46,052 nt of DNA from SIG440 sp045648205 (GCA_045648205.1 JAZRNM010000038.1:1-46052), one strand, 5' to 3'; counted from the stretch's first letter, positions 8,192 to 16,921 are shown. Made by a program: numbers and translations. Notes: generated by a model not told the origin, from the sequence alone.

Positions 8192-9169
8192 ATGATTAAA
8201 TCACTTACCATTGCATTAATCTCTTTTGTTGTTGCGGCAATATGCGGAATTTTCCTGATACCGCTGCTGCATAGGCTGAAGTTTGGCCAGGAAATAAGGG
8301 AAGAAGGTCCCAAGTGGCATCAGGCCAAATCTGGTACACCTACCATGGGCGGTTTTATTTTTATAGCAGGCTTACTGGTGGCAGGATTTTTGGGAATATG
8401 GATATTTGGTATTCAAAGGGACAGCAAAGCTTTGATGGGTCTTGTTACCATGTTTCTTGCTGCATTGGGCTTTGGTGCAATCGGATTTGTTGATGATTAC
8501 ATAAAGGTTATTTTAAAGCGCAATCTGGGCCTCAAAGCAGCGCAGAAATTCTCTCTTCAAGTTTTGGTTTCATTGTTGTTTTCTGTGTGGATGCTGAGTG
8601 GTGGGATTATTGACACAAGCATTCAAATTCCATTTATGGGTTTGGAAATAAGCCTTCATCCGATTATCTATATTCCTTTTATTGTTTTGGTTATGTTGGC
8701 GGCGACAAACAGTGTCAACCTCACAGACGGTCTTGATGGACTGGCAACTTGTATAACCTTGGTGGTAAGTGTTTTTTATTGCATAACGTCGAATTTTTCA
8801 GAATCGGTTCCGGTTTGTATTTTCAGCTCGGCATTAATTGGCGGTTTGGGCGGATTTTTGATTTACAACAAGTTCCCGGCCAAAGTATTTATGGGTGATA
8901 CGGGCTCTTTGTTTTTGGGTGGAGCTGTGTCGGCAATGGCAATTTATATGAAAAATCCGCTACTTTTACTGATTGTTGGGTTTGTGTATGTTATGGAATC
9001 GCTTTCTGTGATTATTCAGGTGGCGTGGTTCAAAAAGACAGGAAAACGAATTTTCAAAATGAGTCCCATTCACCATCACTTTGAAATGTGCGGTTGGAAT
9101 GAAGTGAAAATTGTGGGAGTATTTTCGATGGTAACTGTAGCTTTATGTCTGATAGGATTTTTGGCATAG
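8192..9169 (+). CDS. mraY: phospho-N-acetylmuramoyl-pentapeptide transferase MraY
   Basis: Polytopic membrane enzyme that transfers phospho-MurNAc-pentapeptide to undecaprenyl phosphate, making lipid I. The 325-residue protein has about ten hydrophobic helices and the family motifs: KSGTPTMGG near residue 47, FVDDYIK near 105, NLTDGLDGLA near 177, and the C-terminal SPIHHHFE that forms the HHH nucleotide-binding site. The start has a GCGGAGGATAA leader identical to that of murE. The next gene is ftsW rather than the usual murD. Confidence 0.97.
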   Translation: MIKSLTIALISFVVAAICGIFLIPLLHRLKFGQEIREEGPKWHQAKSGTPTMGGFIFIAGLLVAGFLGIWIFGIQRDSKALMGLVTMFLAALGFGAIGFVDDYIKVILKRNLGLKAAQKFSLQVLVSLLFSVWMLSGGIIDTSIQIPFMGLEISLHPIIYIPFIVLVMLAATNSVNLTDGLDGLATCITLVVSVFYCITSNFSESVPVCIFSSALIGGLGGFLIYNKFPAKVFMGDTGSLFLGGAVSAMAIYMKNPLLLLIVGFVYVMESLSVIIQVAWFKKTGKRIFKMSPIHHHFEMCGWNEVKIVGVFSMVTVALCLIGFLA

Positions 9170-9213
9170 CGTTTCAGCGTTAAATATGATTTGGAAGGGT
9201 TGACCTTGAAGTT

Positions 9214-10401
9214 ATGAAACGGGTACGAAAAAAAACAACTTCAAACAGAATAAAAATAAAGAGCAGCAGCCAGATGACAGAAAAGCTGCGTAGCTTTGCT
9301 ACGGCCACCAAGGGGGCGGACATTCAGTTCCTGGTGGCAGTTTATATTTTGTTGGCTTTTGGACTTCTCATGGTGCTCAGCGCCAGCAGCCCCATTGCAT
9401 TTGCAAGTGAGGCAACCAATCATGACAGTTTCTATTATTTCAAAAAGCAGTTACTTTGGGCGATACTCGGCAGTGTGGGAATGTTTGTTACCGCAAATTA
9501 CGATTACCAAAAGCTTAAGAAATGGGCATTACCTGCTCTTTGCGGAAGTATCTTGCTGCTTCTTCTTGTTCTTGTGCCCGGCATAGGACGAAAAATTAAT
9601 GATGCAAGACGTTGGATATATATAGGCCCCATAAACTTCCAGCCATCTGAGGTGGCGAAGATTGCGATGATAGTGTTCTTCTCATACAGTTTGTCAAAAA
9701 ACTATGAGGAATTGAAAAACTTTGGGGTATTCCTTATGTACATAGCAATCATAGGTGTGGTTGCGGTTATAATTATGATGGAGCCGCATTTCAGCTGTAC
9801 AATGCTGATTGTGGCATCTTGTGTGGTCCTTTTGTTTGTGGCAGGAGCAAAAATCGGGCACTTCCTTTTGCTTTGTTTGCCAGTGATACCGGTTCTCATA
9901 CTTGTTGTAATCAAGTCACCATATCGACTTGCACGAGTGTTGTCATTCCTTGATCCTTTTGAAGATATTCAGGGTTCAGGATGGCAGGTGGTTCAATCAC
10001 TTTATGCCATAGGTTCGGGAGGTATTTTTGGTGCAGGTCTTGGACAGAGCAGACAAAAATATCTGAATATCCCTGAACCGCAGAACGACTTTATTTTTTC
10101 CATTCTGGCTGAGGAATTTGGATTACTTGGTGCAATTTTGGTGTCTTTGATGTTCATATTTCTTATTGCAAGAGGGGTTAAGATTGCGCTTAAAGCTCCT
10201 GACCTTTTTGGAACACTGCTGACTACTGGGATAATTTCTTTGATTGCCATACAGGCACTTGTCAACATTGCGGTTGTAACATCCTCAATTCCGGTGACGG
10301 GAATGCCTCTTCCATTTTTTAGTTATGGAGGAACGGCTCTTGCTATAACTATGGCTGAGATGGGAATTGTCCTCAATGTTTCAAAACACAGCAAGCTCTG
10401 A
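9214..10401 (+). CDS. ftsW: FtsW/SpoVE-type SEDS peptidoglycan glycosyltransferase
   Basis: SEDS-family lipid II polymerase that works with a class B PBP, here probably the one encoded at 3014. The 395-residue protein has a basic 40-residue cytoplasmic N-terminus and about ten membrane helices. Diagnostic segments are ARRWIYIGPINFQPSE near residue 130, the large extracellular loop with GSGGIFGAGLG, and PLPFFSYGGT near residue 370. In spore formers such a gene at this locus is called spoVE. The ATG at 9214 is the only plausible start; GGAAGGG lies rather far upstream (14 bases), so translation may be modest. Whether it serves vegetative division, sporulation or both cannot be decided. Confidence 0.93.
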   Translation: MKRVRKKTTSNRIKIKSSSQMTEKLRSFATATKGADIQFLVAVYILLAFGLLMVLSASSPIAFASEATNHDSFYYFKKQLLWAILGSVGMFVTANYDYQKLKKWALPALCGSILLLLLVLVPGIGRKINDARRWIYIGPINFQPSEVAKIAMIVFFSYSLSKNYEELKNFGVFLMYIAIIGVVAVIIMMEPHFSCTMLIVASCVVLLFVAGAKIGHFLLLCLPVIPVLILVVIKSPYRLARVLSFLDPFEDIQGSGWQVVQSLYAIGSGGIFGAGLGQSRQKYLNIPEPQNDFIFSILAEEFGLLGAILVSLMFIFLIARGVKIALKAPDLFGTLLTTGIISLIAIQALVNIAVVTSSIPVTGMPLPFFSYGGTALAITMAEMGIVLNVSKHSKL

Positions 10402-10427
10402 TTTTTTAACGGAAGGACTGATTTTGT

Positions 10428-11537
10428 ATGAGAATTCTGTTCGCAGGTGGCGGAACTGCAGGTCACATAAACCCTGCAATTGCGGTTGCAAATTATATTA
10501 AGCAGAAAGAACCCGACAGTGAATTTTTGTTTATAGGAACAGAAAACGGAATGGAAAAAACCTTGATTCCAAAGCAAGGTTATGATATTGAATTCATAAA
10601 AATCCACGGCTTTGAACGAAAACTCAGCTTTCGCAACATAAAAACTGTTGGGGAAATTTTTGATGGAATCAGGCGTGTGAAGAAAATTATAAAGGATTTT
10701 AAACCCGATGTGGTTATGGGAACGGGTGGCTATGTGACGGGCCCCGTGCTTTTAGCAGCAGCGATGATGAAGTATCCCACTCTTGTTCACGAAGCAAACG
10801 CATATCCTGGCGCCACCATAAGAATTCTTTCGAGGTTTGTTGATGTGGTGGCTTTGAGCATGAAGGATGCCGAAGAGTTTTTGCCTCACAGCCATCGTGT
10901 TGAACTTACGGGAAACCCGGTCAGACCGTCAATACTTGCAGAAAATCAGTTTTCTGCAAAGCGAAAATTAGGTCTTGATGAAGGGAAAGTAATTTTGATT
11001 TTTGGCGGAAGCCTTGGTGCTCAGAAAATAAATGATGTGGCGGTTGATTGGATATCTGGCATAGCAGATGCGGAGAACTATCAGATTATTATGTCCACGG
11101 GAAAAAATAATCAATATGAAAATGTTATTTCGAGATTTGAGAAAAATGGCATTGATCTGAGCAGATACCAAAGGATTTCGGTGTCGGAATATATATATGA
11201 TATGGATTTGGCATTGAATGCCGCAGATTTGATTATTGCACGTTCAGGTGGATCTGTGAGCGAAATGACAGCCCTTGGAAAAGCGGCAATACTCATTCCG
11301 TCGCCATATGTGGCAGGCAATCATCAGGAACACAATGCACGTGCGGTTGAGAAGTCGGGCGGAGCTGTTGTAATATGCGAGAAAGACCTTTCTCAGGAAA
11401 CTCTTTCAAGAGCTGTTGAATATATTTTGGGGGATGAAGATGTCCTTGCAAAAATGAGCAGAGGCTCAAAAAGTATCGGCATCGTGGATGCAACAGACAA
11501 AATTTACAAATTGCTGAAGGAACTTTCAAAAGATTAA
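10428..11537 (+). CDS. murG: UDP-GlcNAc:lipid I N-acetylglucosaminyltransferase MurG
   Basis: Peripheral membrane GT-B glycosyltransferase that converts lipid I to lipid II on the inner face of the membrane. The 369 residues begin with the glycine-rich FAGGGTAGHINPA, have GTGGYVTGPV near 100, the FGGSLGAQKIN loop opening the second Rossmann domain near 190, and the donor-binding RSGGSVSEMTALGK segment near 270. Length and motifs are normal. A 76-base gap to murA contains a weak hairpin with a T run and a 15-base palindrome. Confidence 0.97.
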   Translation: MRILFAGGGTAGHINPAIAVANYIKQKEPDSEFLFIGTENGMEKTLIPKQGYDIEFIKIHGFERKLSFRNIKTVGEIFDGIRRVKKIIKDFKPDVVMGTGGYVTGPVLLAAAMMKYPTLVHEANAYPGATIRILSRFVDVVALSMKDAEEFLPHSHRVELTGNPVRPSILAENQFSAKRKLGLDEGKVILIFGGSLGAQKINDVAVDWISGIADAENYQIIMSTGKNNQYENVISRFEKNGIDLSRYQRISVSEYIYDMDLALNAADLIIARSGGSVSEMTALGKAAILIPSPYVAGNHQEHNARAVEKSGGAVVICEKDLSQETLSRAVEYILGDEDVLAKMSRGSKSIGIVDATDKIYKLLKELSKD

Positions 11538-11565
11538 AAGTCAAGGTAACACCTTTTTTCGGAAA

Positions 11566-11580
11566 CTACATAGTATGTAG
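11566..11580. repeat. perfect palindrome in the murG-murA gap
   Basis: CTACATA-G-TATGTAG, a 7-bp inverted repeat around a single central base, 33 bases upstream of the murA start. A small AAGGT/ACCTT hairpin with a T run lies just before it at 11543-11559. Perfect short dyads of this kind are often repressor sites, but I see no matching regulator here. Confidence 0.4.
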
Positions 11581-11613
11581 GTATGAAACGAGAAATCCGG
11601 TGGAGGTGTTACG

Positions 11614-12864
11614 GTGAGCAGACTTTTAATTTGCGGTGGGAAAAAGCTGAACGGAGAAGTTAATGTTCAAGGGTCAAAAAATGCAGCCCTGCCTATTCTT
11701 GCCGCGACCATTTTAAATGACTCAAAAAGCATAATACATAATTGCCCCGACCTTGCTGACACGCGGTCGGCACTTGAGATTATCAGACAGCTTGGGGGCA
11801 AAGCAGACTATGGTAAAAACATTGCAGTGATAAATTCTGAAAATATAAGTGGCTATGAGATTTCCAGTGAGCTTATGAGCAGCATGCGGTCTTCGGTATT
11901 GTTTCTGGGGGCGATTTTGTCAAGAGCAAGGAGGGCAGTGGTTTCATACCCGGGCGGCTGTGCGATAGGTATGAGACCAATTGATTTACACTTGAAAGCC
12001 TTTAGAGAATTGGGGGTTTTGGTTGAAGAAATCGGTGGAAACATTTATTGCTCCGTTGACAAAATCAAGCCTTGCACAATTGACCTTTTGTTCCCCAGTG
12101 TAGGAACTACGGAAAATATTATGTTGCTTACAGCAATATCTGATGGGGAAACGTGGATAACCAATGCTGCGCGAGAACCCGAGATCGTTGATTTGCAGAA
12201 TTTTCTGAATGCAATGGGTGCAAAAATTTCCGGAGCAGGTTCTGAAATAATTCATATCAAAGGTGTTGAAAAATTAAAAAAAGTAGAGTATAATGTAATA
12301 TCGGACAGAATTTCTGCCACAACCTGTGCATGTGCTGCCGCTTGTTGCGGTGGAGACATTGTGCTTCGGGGCATTGATGCGGAGCATATTCGCATTATTC
12401 TTTCAATGCTGAAAAATGCAGGTTGCAGAGTTGATGTGAAATCGAATTGTGTGCGGATTAAGTGTGATGAAAGGCTCAGGGGCTTGGGGAAAGTTATGAC
12501 ATCGCCATATCCCGGATTTCCCACAGATGCCCAGGCGTTGTTTGTGTCAGCCCTGGCAACAGCAGACGGAACAACGGTTTTTGTCGAAAACATATTCGAG
12601 AGCCGCTACAAGCACGTTCCACAGCTTTTGAAAATGGGTGCTGATATTATTGTTGACGGCAGATTGGCGGCGGTGACGGGATGCAATTACATTCAGGGAG
12701 CAAAAATCACTGCGGAAGATTTGCGTGGTGGAGCGGCACTTGTGATAGCAGGACTTTCTGCTATTGGTGATACTGAAATATCAGGGCTTGAACATATTGA
12801 CAGAGGCTATGAAAGGATTGAGGATGTTTTCTCAGGACTGGGAGCCTCAATACAGAGAAGATGA
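11614..12864 (+). CDS. murA: UDP-N-acetylglucosamine 1-carboxyvinyltransferase MurA
   Basis: Cytoplasmic enzyme of the first committed step of peptidoglycan synthesis, transferring enolpyruvate from PEP to UDP-GlcNAc; it is the fosfomycin target. The 416-residue protein has GSKNAALPILAA near residue 20, which includes the conserved Lys-Asn pair, and YPGGCAIGMRPID near 112-124, whose Cys is the fosfomycin-reactive residue, so sensitivity is expected. The end segment with DLRGGAALVIAGL and HIDRGYERIE is typical. The start is GTG at 11614, with GGAGG 8 bases upstream. murA between murG and ftsQ occurs in several clostridial clusters, in place of the murB of Bacillus. Confidence 0.96.
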   Translation: MSRLLICGGKKLNGEVNVQGSKNAALPILAATILNDSKSIIHNCPDLADTRSALEIIRQLGGKADYGKNIAVINSENISGYEISSELMSSMRSSVLFLGAILSRARRAVVSYPGGCAIGMRPIDLHLKAFRELGVLVEEIGGNIYCSVDKIKPCTIDLLFPSVGTTENIMLLTAISDGETWITNAAREPEIVDLQNFLNAMGAKISGAGSEIIHIKGVEKLKKVEYNVISDRISATTCACAAACCGGDIVLRGIDAEHIRIILSMLKNAGCRVDVKSNCVRIKCDERLRGLGKVMTSPYPGFPTDAQALFVSALATADGTTVFVENIFESRYKHVPQLLKMGADIIVDGRLAAVTGCNYIQGAKITAEDLRGGAALVIAGLSAIGDTEISGLEHIDRGYERIEDVFSGLGASIQRR

Positions 12865-12869
12865 GAGAG

Positions 12870-12917
12870 GCCATGCCGAAGGCATGGCGAATATAATAGG
12901 ACAAGCTTTGTGCTTGT
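12870..12917 (+). promoter_or_regulatory. two tandem hairpins between murA and ftsQ
   Basis: The first is a perfect 8-bp stem with a 3-base loop (GCCATGCC, loop GAA, GGCATGGC) at 12870-12888, without a T run. The second is ACAAGC-TTTGT-GCTTGT at 12901-12917, followed by TTT. They sit just before the ftsQ ribosome binding site. They may be a weak terminator, an RNA processing site or a pause that lowers ftsQ output relative to the mur genes. Confidence 0.4.
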
Positions 12918-12936
12918 TTTATGAGGAGGTGTGCCT

Positions 12937-13863
12937 GTGAAGATAGTGAGAAAAGCCAAAAAGACCAAAGCTGCAAAATCTGTTGAAACTAATGAATTCG
13001 AACAAAAAAAGCGTGAACTGATGAAAAAAAAGCGCAAAAACCGAGCAAAGCGGCGTGTGATAGTGCTATTATTCCTGATTGTCTGTGTAGGAATTATATT
13101 TGCTGTGTTCAAGGCACCGTTTTTCAATGTAAAAACTGTTTTTTGTGTGGGTCAGCAGAATATGGCTGAAACTGAAATTGTGAAGCTGGCAGATGTGCAT
13201 ACGGGAACAAATATTTTCAGTGTGAATCTTCGTGCTGTAAAAAAGAGACTTGCTTCCAATCCTATGATAGCCGAAACGAATGTGCGAAGGATATTCCCTA
13301 ATAAGATAAAGATATGGGTTAAGGAAGCAAAAATGGTTGCTTATGTTGAAAAGGATGGTAAATATCTGATGCTTGACCAAAACGGTCAAATCATAAAGGT
13401 TCTGACAGGAGAGGATGCAAAAACTGCTCCAAAAGCTGCCAGACTTTCGGGCATTGAGATGGTGAGCCAAAAACCGGGAGAGTATATTGCGGCACCTGAT
13501 GACCAACGGGCAATAAAGCTTTTTGAATGTATGGAAGATTTGTCTGAGCTTGAGATGATGGACAAAGTTAATTATATAAACTTTGAGGACTTGTCCAATA
13601 TTGAGATTGACTATGAATCAAGGCTTTTTATGCTTTTGGGAAGTTATGAAAAGCTGGATTATAAGTTGAAATTTGTCAAAAAGGTTATTGATGACAACAT
13701 TTCAGAACACGAGAAGGCTCTTTTTGATTATCGTGGCGACAAGCTTTATGTAGGACCACGGGAGGAAACAGAGGAAAGTGAAGAGAAAGAAGAAAATGCA
13801 ACCCAGGATAAAGAGCTGAATGAGGAAAAACCCACTGAAAATGCGGAAACAACGGGTGAATAA
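12937..13863 (+). CDS. ftsQ: cell division protein FtsQ/DivIB
   Basis: Bitopic division protein of the FtsQ-FtsL-FtsB complex. It has 308 residues: a highly basic cytoplasmic tail of about 45 residues, a transmembrane helix at about 47-64 (VIVLLFLIVCVGIIFAVF), a POTRA domain opening with FNVKTVFCVGQQNMAETEI near 70-85, the FtsQ beta domain with VRRIFPNKIKIWVKEAKMVAYV near 120, and an acidic low-complexity tail of about 35 residues rich in Glu. GTG at 12931 is in frame, but GTG at 12937 has the better 7-base spacing from GAGGAGG. The FtsL partner is encoded at 2407. Confidence 0.9.
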   Translation: MKIVRKAKKTKAAKSVETNEFEQKKRELMKKKRKNRAKRRVIVLLFLIVCVGIIFAVFKAPFFNVKTVFCVGQQNMAETEIVKLADVHTGTNIFSVNLRAVKKRLASNPMIAETNVRRIFPNKIKIWVKEAKMVAYVEKDGKYLMLDQNGQIIKVLTGEDAKTAPKAARLSGIEMVSQKPGEYIAAPDDQRAIKLFECMEDLSELEMMDKVNYINFEDLSNIEIDYESRLFMLLGSYEKLDYKLKFVKKVIDDNISEHEKALFDYRGDKLYVGPREETEESEEKEENATQDKELNEEKPTENAETTGE

Positions 13864-13893
13864 AAAATTTCCAAAGAAGGAAGCAGAGAAAAA

Positions 13894-14640
13894 ATGAACT
13901 TGACAAAAAAACAAAAATTTCAAATATCCATGTCGTTCATGGTATTCATTCTTGTATTTGCCATCACCTGGCAAATCAAGGGCGTAAGAAAAACCAATGC
14001 GGTTGAAAGTCAGATTTCAAACAGGGTTGAAACCTTGCAGGAGGAATATAAAACCGAGCTTGAAAAGAATGAGGACTTGCTTCAGCAAATTGTTCAGCTT
14101 CAGAATGACCTGGCAAAATATCGAGAGCAGGTATCAGAAAGCGGTGGCGCCACAAAAATCCTGAAGGAGGAGCTTAATCGTGCAGAAACCATTGCCGGAC
14201 TTACAGATGTTACGGGCAGTGGAATTATTGTTACGCTTAAAGACGGCAGTGCTCAGAATAATGTAATCGTTCATGATGAAGGTTATGGAATTGTTCACGA
14301 TTCATATCTTCTCACCATACTCAATGAACTGCGTGCGTCAGGTGCGGAGGCTCTTTCGATAAACAATGAAAGAATTCTGGCAACAAGTGAAATCCGCTGT
14401 GCGGGACCAACGGTGAGTGTGAATAACACAAAGCTTGCAGCACCCTTTGAAATCAGGGCAATAGGAAACCCTGAGACATTGGAGAATGCGCTCAGAATGC
14501 CAGGCGGTGCCGTTGACCAGACTGTGTTTTATGGTGTTGATGTAACAATAAAGAAGAGCAACAAGCTTGTTATAAAGAAATATACAGGTGCCAGCAACTT
14601 TAAGTTTGCACAGACTGTTGAACCGGAGGTGACAGAATAA
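13894..14640 (+). CDS. DUF881 family protein
   Basis: Bitopic protein of DUF881, a family widespread in Firmicutes and Actinobacteria next to small basic protein and ftsZ; its biochemical role is unknown. The 248 residues comprise a short tail, a transmembrane helix at about 11-29, a coiled coil at about 38-80 with regular Leu/Ile heptads, and the conserved DUF881 core from about 100 to 230 (GSGIIVTLKDG, VHDSYLLTILNELRASGAEALSINNERI). The start ATG follows GGAAGCAGAG. It overlaps the next gene by one base, so the two are probably translated together. A link to division or envelope assembly is inferred from position only. Confidence 0.88.
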   Translation: MNLTKKQKFQISMSFMVFILVFAITWQIKGVRKTNAVESQISNRVETLQEEYKTELEKNEDLLQQIVQLQNDLAKYREQVSESGGATKILKEELNRAETIAGLTDVTGSGIIVTLKDGSAQNNVIVHDEGYGIVHDSYLLTILNELRASGAEALSINNERILATSEIRCAGPTVSVNNTKLAAPFEIRAIGNPETLENALRMPGGAVDQTVFYGVDVTIKKSNKLVIKKYTGASNFKFAQTVEPEVTE

Positions 14641-15098
14641 TGTATTTTGTTATAGCGGGAATACTTGGCGTTTTGCTAGGACTCCTGATTCCCTATAATC
14701 TGAGTTCTGCAACACTTCCCTATGTTGCGGTTGCAATTGTTGCGGCACTTGATTCGGTTTTCGGGGCGTTGCTTGCAAACCTTAATAAGAAATTTAATTT
14801 CAATGTTTTTATGATGGGCCTTGTCTCAAATGCAATTCTTGCGGTACTTTTGACATATATGGGAAATCTGCTGGGAATAAGTCTGTATTTTGCAGCAATT
14901 ATTGTTTTTGGTGTGAGAATGTTCAACAATATGGCATCAATCAGACGGATAACCTTTGATATTTACTTCGAAAAGAGGGCCAGAGAAAAAGAACGGCTCA
15001 ACCGACTTGCCCTGAAAGCGGCAGAGCAGGAAGAAAACCGGGTCCAAAAGGAAGAAACTGAAGAAAAAACAGAAAAAACTGACAAGGGGACGGATTAA
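14640..15098 (+). CDS. sbp: small basic protein (DUF1290), membrane protein with charged tail
   Basis: Small basic protein family, DUF1290, found in Gram-positive dcw clusters next to DUF881 and ftsZ; function unknown. Of 152 residues, the first 110 hold three hydrophobic helices with conserved LGLLIPYNL, AALDSVFGALLANLN and ILAVLLTYMGNLLG. The last 40 residues form a charged helix rich in Lys, Arg and Glu, making it longer than the about 120 residues of the Bacillus protein. The start ATG shares a base with the stop of the DUF881 gene. Confidence 0.88.
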   Translation: MYFVIAGILGVLLGLLIPYNLSSATLPYVAVAIVAALDSVFGALLANLNKKFNFNVFMMGLVSNAILAVLLTYMGNLLGISLYFAAIIVFGVRMFNNMASIRRITFDIYFEKRAREKERLNRLALKAAEQEENRVQKEETEEKTEKTDKGTD

Positions 15099-15113
15099 AT
15101 AAAAGGTTTTCTC

Positions 15114-15142
15114 TTGACAGAACAGAAATAAAATGCTAAAAT
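15114..15142 (+). promoter_or_regulatory. sigma-A promoter of ftsZ
   Basis: A consensus TTGACA (15114-15119), a 17-base spacer and TAAAAT (15137-15142). It would give ftsZ a leader of about 135 bases and an expression level independent of the upstream mur genes. Confidence 0.85.
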
Positions 15143-15224
15143 TAAATATAAGTGTGAAAAAGTAACCTTTTGTTGGGGTTGCGAGTGAATTTTACATAAA
15201 CAACGAATTCAAAGGAGTGGAGCA

Positions 15225-15290
15225 TTGAGGACTGAGAGCCACAAAATGCGGACAAGCTCTTTAAAGGATAGGAGGAATTATTTTGTTTGA
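15225..15290 (+). CDS. possible 21-codon upstream ORF overlapping the ftsZ start
   Basis: A strong AAAGGAGTGG (15211-15220) precedes a TTG at 15225 with ideal spacing. The frame, rich in Arg and Ser, runs through the ftsZ ribosome binding site to a TGA at 15288-15290, overlapping the ftsZ TTG (15283) by 8 bases in another frame. I recognise no peptide family. If translated, it would couple ftsZ translation to its own. It may equally be chance, as the initiator would be a TTG. Confidence 0.3.
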   Translation: MRTESHKMRTSSLKDRRNYFV

Positions 15291-16467
15291 GTTTGATAAT
15301 GAATCGGCAGGACCAGCTAAGATAAGAGTTATTGGCGTCGGCGGAGGCGGAAACAATGCGGTAAACCGAATGATTGAAGCTGATGTTAAATGCGTTGAAT
15401 TTATTGCAGTAAATACAGATAAGCAGGATTTGTCACTTTCAAAGGCACCTCAGAAAATTCAGATTGGAACAAAGCTCACAAAGGGGCTTGGTGCAGGTGC
15501 TGTTCCCGAGGTTGGCGCAAAGGCCGCTGAAGAGAGTCGCGATGAAATTGCTCTTGCAATTCAGGATGCTGATATGGTGTTTGTTACTGCCGGTATGGGT
15601 GGTGGAACAGGTACTGGTGCAGCTCCGATTGTTGCGGAGATTGCGAAGGAACTTGGGATACTCACTGTGGGTATTGTTACAAAGCCATTCTGGTTTGAAG
15701 GTGCAACCCGTGCAAAGAATGCTGTTGCCGGAATTGAAAACCTTAAGGATGCGGTAGACACTTTGGTGGTTATTCCCAATGACAAGCTCCTTGAAATAGC
15801 CGAAACAAAAACCACACTCACAGATTCATTCAAGGCTGCTGATGACGTGCTCAGACAAGGTGTTCAGGGTATCTCGGACCTCATTTCAAGACCGGGACTT
15901 ATCAGCCTTGACTTTGCAGATGTTAAGACAATTATGAAAAACACGGGCTATGCTCATATGGGCATCGGCAAGGCAACGGGCGAAAATCGTGCTCACGATG
16001 CAGCAGCAAAGGCTATCAACAGTCCTCTGCTTGAAACAACAATCAAGGGTGCTAAGGGTGTTATACTCAATGTAACCGGCGGAAGTGACCTTGGTATTTT
16101 GGAAATTCAGACAGCTTCACAGCTTATAACCGAAGCGGCTGACAGTGATGCAAACATCATTCTCGGTGCAATTATTGACGAATCTTTGGGTGAGGAAATT
16201 CAGGTTACAGTTATTGCCACAGGATTTGAAGGCAAAAAGGAGCCGGGATTCCGCCCAAAACCTGAAATTGAATCAATTTTTTCAAAGGATGAAGGCAAAG
16301 GAATTTTTGCATCAATGAGAGAAGAAATGGTGGACAAAAAGGCTGACGCAGTTGTTTCTGAGCCTGATGTTGAACCAGTTAAGCCTGAAATTAAAAAGGA
16401 TTTCTACAAAGTAAGCGAAGATGACGGAATTGATGTTCCGGTGTTCTTGCGCAAAGGTCAGGACTAA
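15283..16467 (+). CDS. ftsZ: cell division GTPase FtsZ
   Basis: Tubulin-like GTPase that polymerises into the Z ring at midcell. The 394-residue protein has the N-terminal GVGGGGNNAVNRM, the tubulin signature GGGTGTGAAP near residue 105, the T7 loop region FADVKTIM near 210, and a variable linker from about 320 leading to the conserved C-terminal peptide DVPVFLRKGQD, which recruits FtsA, SepF or ZapA. The start is TTG at 15283 with GGAGG 7 bases upstream. It has its own promoter at 15114. ftsA is absent from the cluster, so membrane tethering may rely on SepF or an ftsA elsewhere. Confidence 0.97.
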   Translation: MFEFDNESAGPAKIRVIGVGGGGNNAVNRMIEADVKCVEFIAVNTDKQDLSLSKAPQKIQIGTKLTKGLGAGAVPEVGAKAAEESRDEIALAIQDADMVFVTAGMGGGTGTGAAPIVAEIAKELGILTVGIVTKPFWFEGATRAKNAVAGIENLKDAVDTLVVIPNDKLLEIAETKTTLTDSFKAADDVLRQGVQGISDLISRPGLISLDFADVKTIMKNTGYAHMGIGKATGENRAHDAAAKAINSPLLETTIKGAKGVILNVTGGSDLGILEIQTASQLITEAADSDANIILGAIIDESLGEEIQVTVIATGFEGKKEPGFRPKPEIESIFSKDEGKGIFASMREEMVDKKADAVVSEPDVEPVKPEIKKDFYKVSEDDGIDVPVFLRKGQD

Positions 16468-16513
16468 GAAATGAATTTTTGAAATTGTGTTAAATATTTA
16501 GGAGGAAAATAAA

Positions 16514-16921
16514 ATGCAGACAACTTTAATAATTATTCACGTTATTCTTTCTGTTGCACTCATTGCAGTAGTTTTGATGCAACACGGTAAACAGCAGGGA
16601 CTTTCAGGCGCTATTGCAGGCGGTGCTGAAACATTTTTTGGCAAGAACAAAGGCAGAACAATTGATGAGGTTCTCAAAAAGGTAACAGGCGTTGTTGCTC
16701 TCTTGTTCGTAATCAGCTCAATTGTTTTGGCTGTTTACTCAATAAAAACAACAAAGACCGTTGCTGATGAAGGACAGGCACAAACTCAGACAGAAACAGG
16801 TACTCAGGCTGATGTAACTCTTGATGCAGACGGCAACCTTGTTGATGCAGACGGAAACATCCTTATAACTGCTGAGGATATGGCAGCAGCTGAAGGATCT
16901 GAAACAGAAACTGCTGAATAA
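16514..16921 (+). CDS. secG: preprotein translocase subunit SecG
   Basis: Small accessory subunit of the SecYEG translocon. The first 80 of 135 residues are the SecG fold: a first helix (HVILSVALIAVVLMQHGKQQGL), the loop GAIAGGAETFFGKNKGRT, and a second helix (VVALLFVISSIVLAVYS). The remaining 55 residues are a Gln/Thr/Asp/Glu-rich tail containing the repeated unit DADGN; usual SecG is about 75-80 residues. A GGAGG site precedes the ATG. The motor SecA is encoded separately at 24832. Confidence 0.93.
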   Translation: MQTTLIIIHVILSVALIAVVLMQHGKQQGLSGAIAGGAETFFGKNKGRTIDEVLKKVTGVVALLFVISSIVLAVYSIKTTKTVADEGQAQTQTETGTQADVTLDADGNLVDADGNILITAEDMAAAEGSETETAE

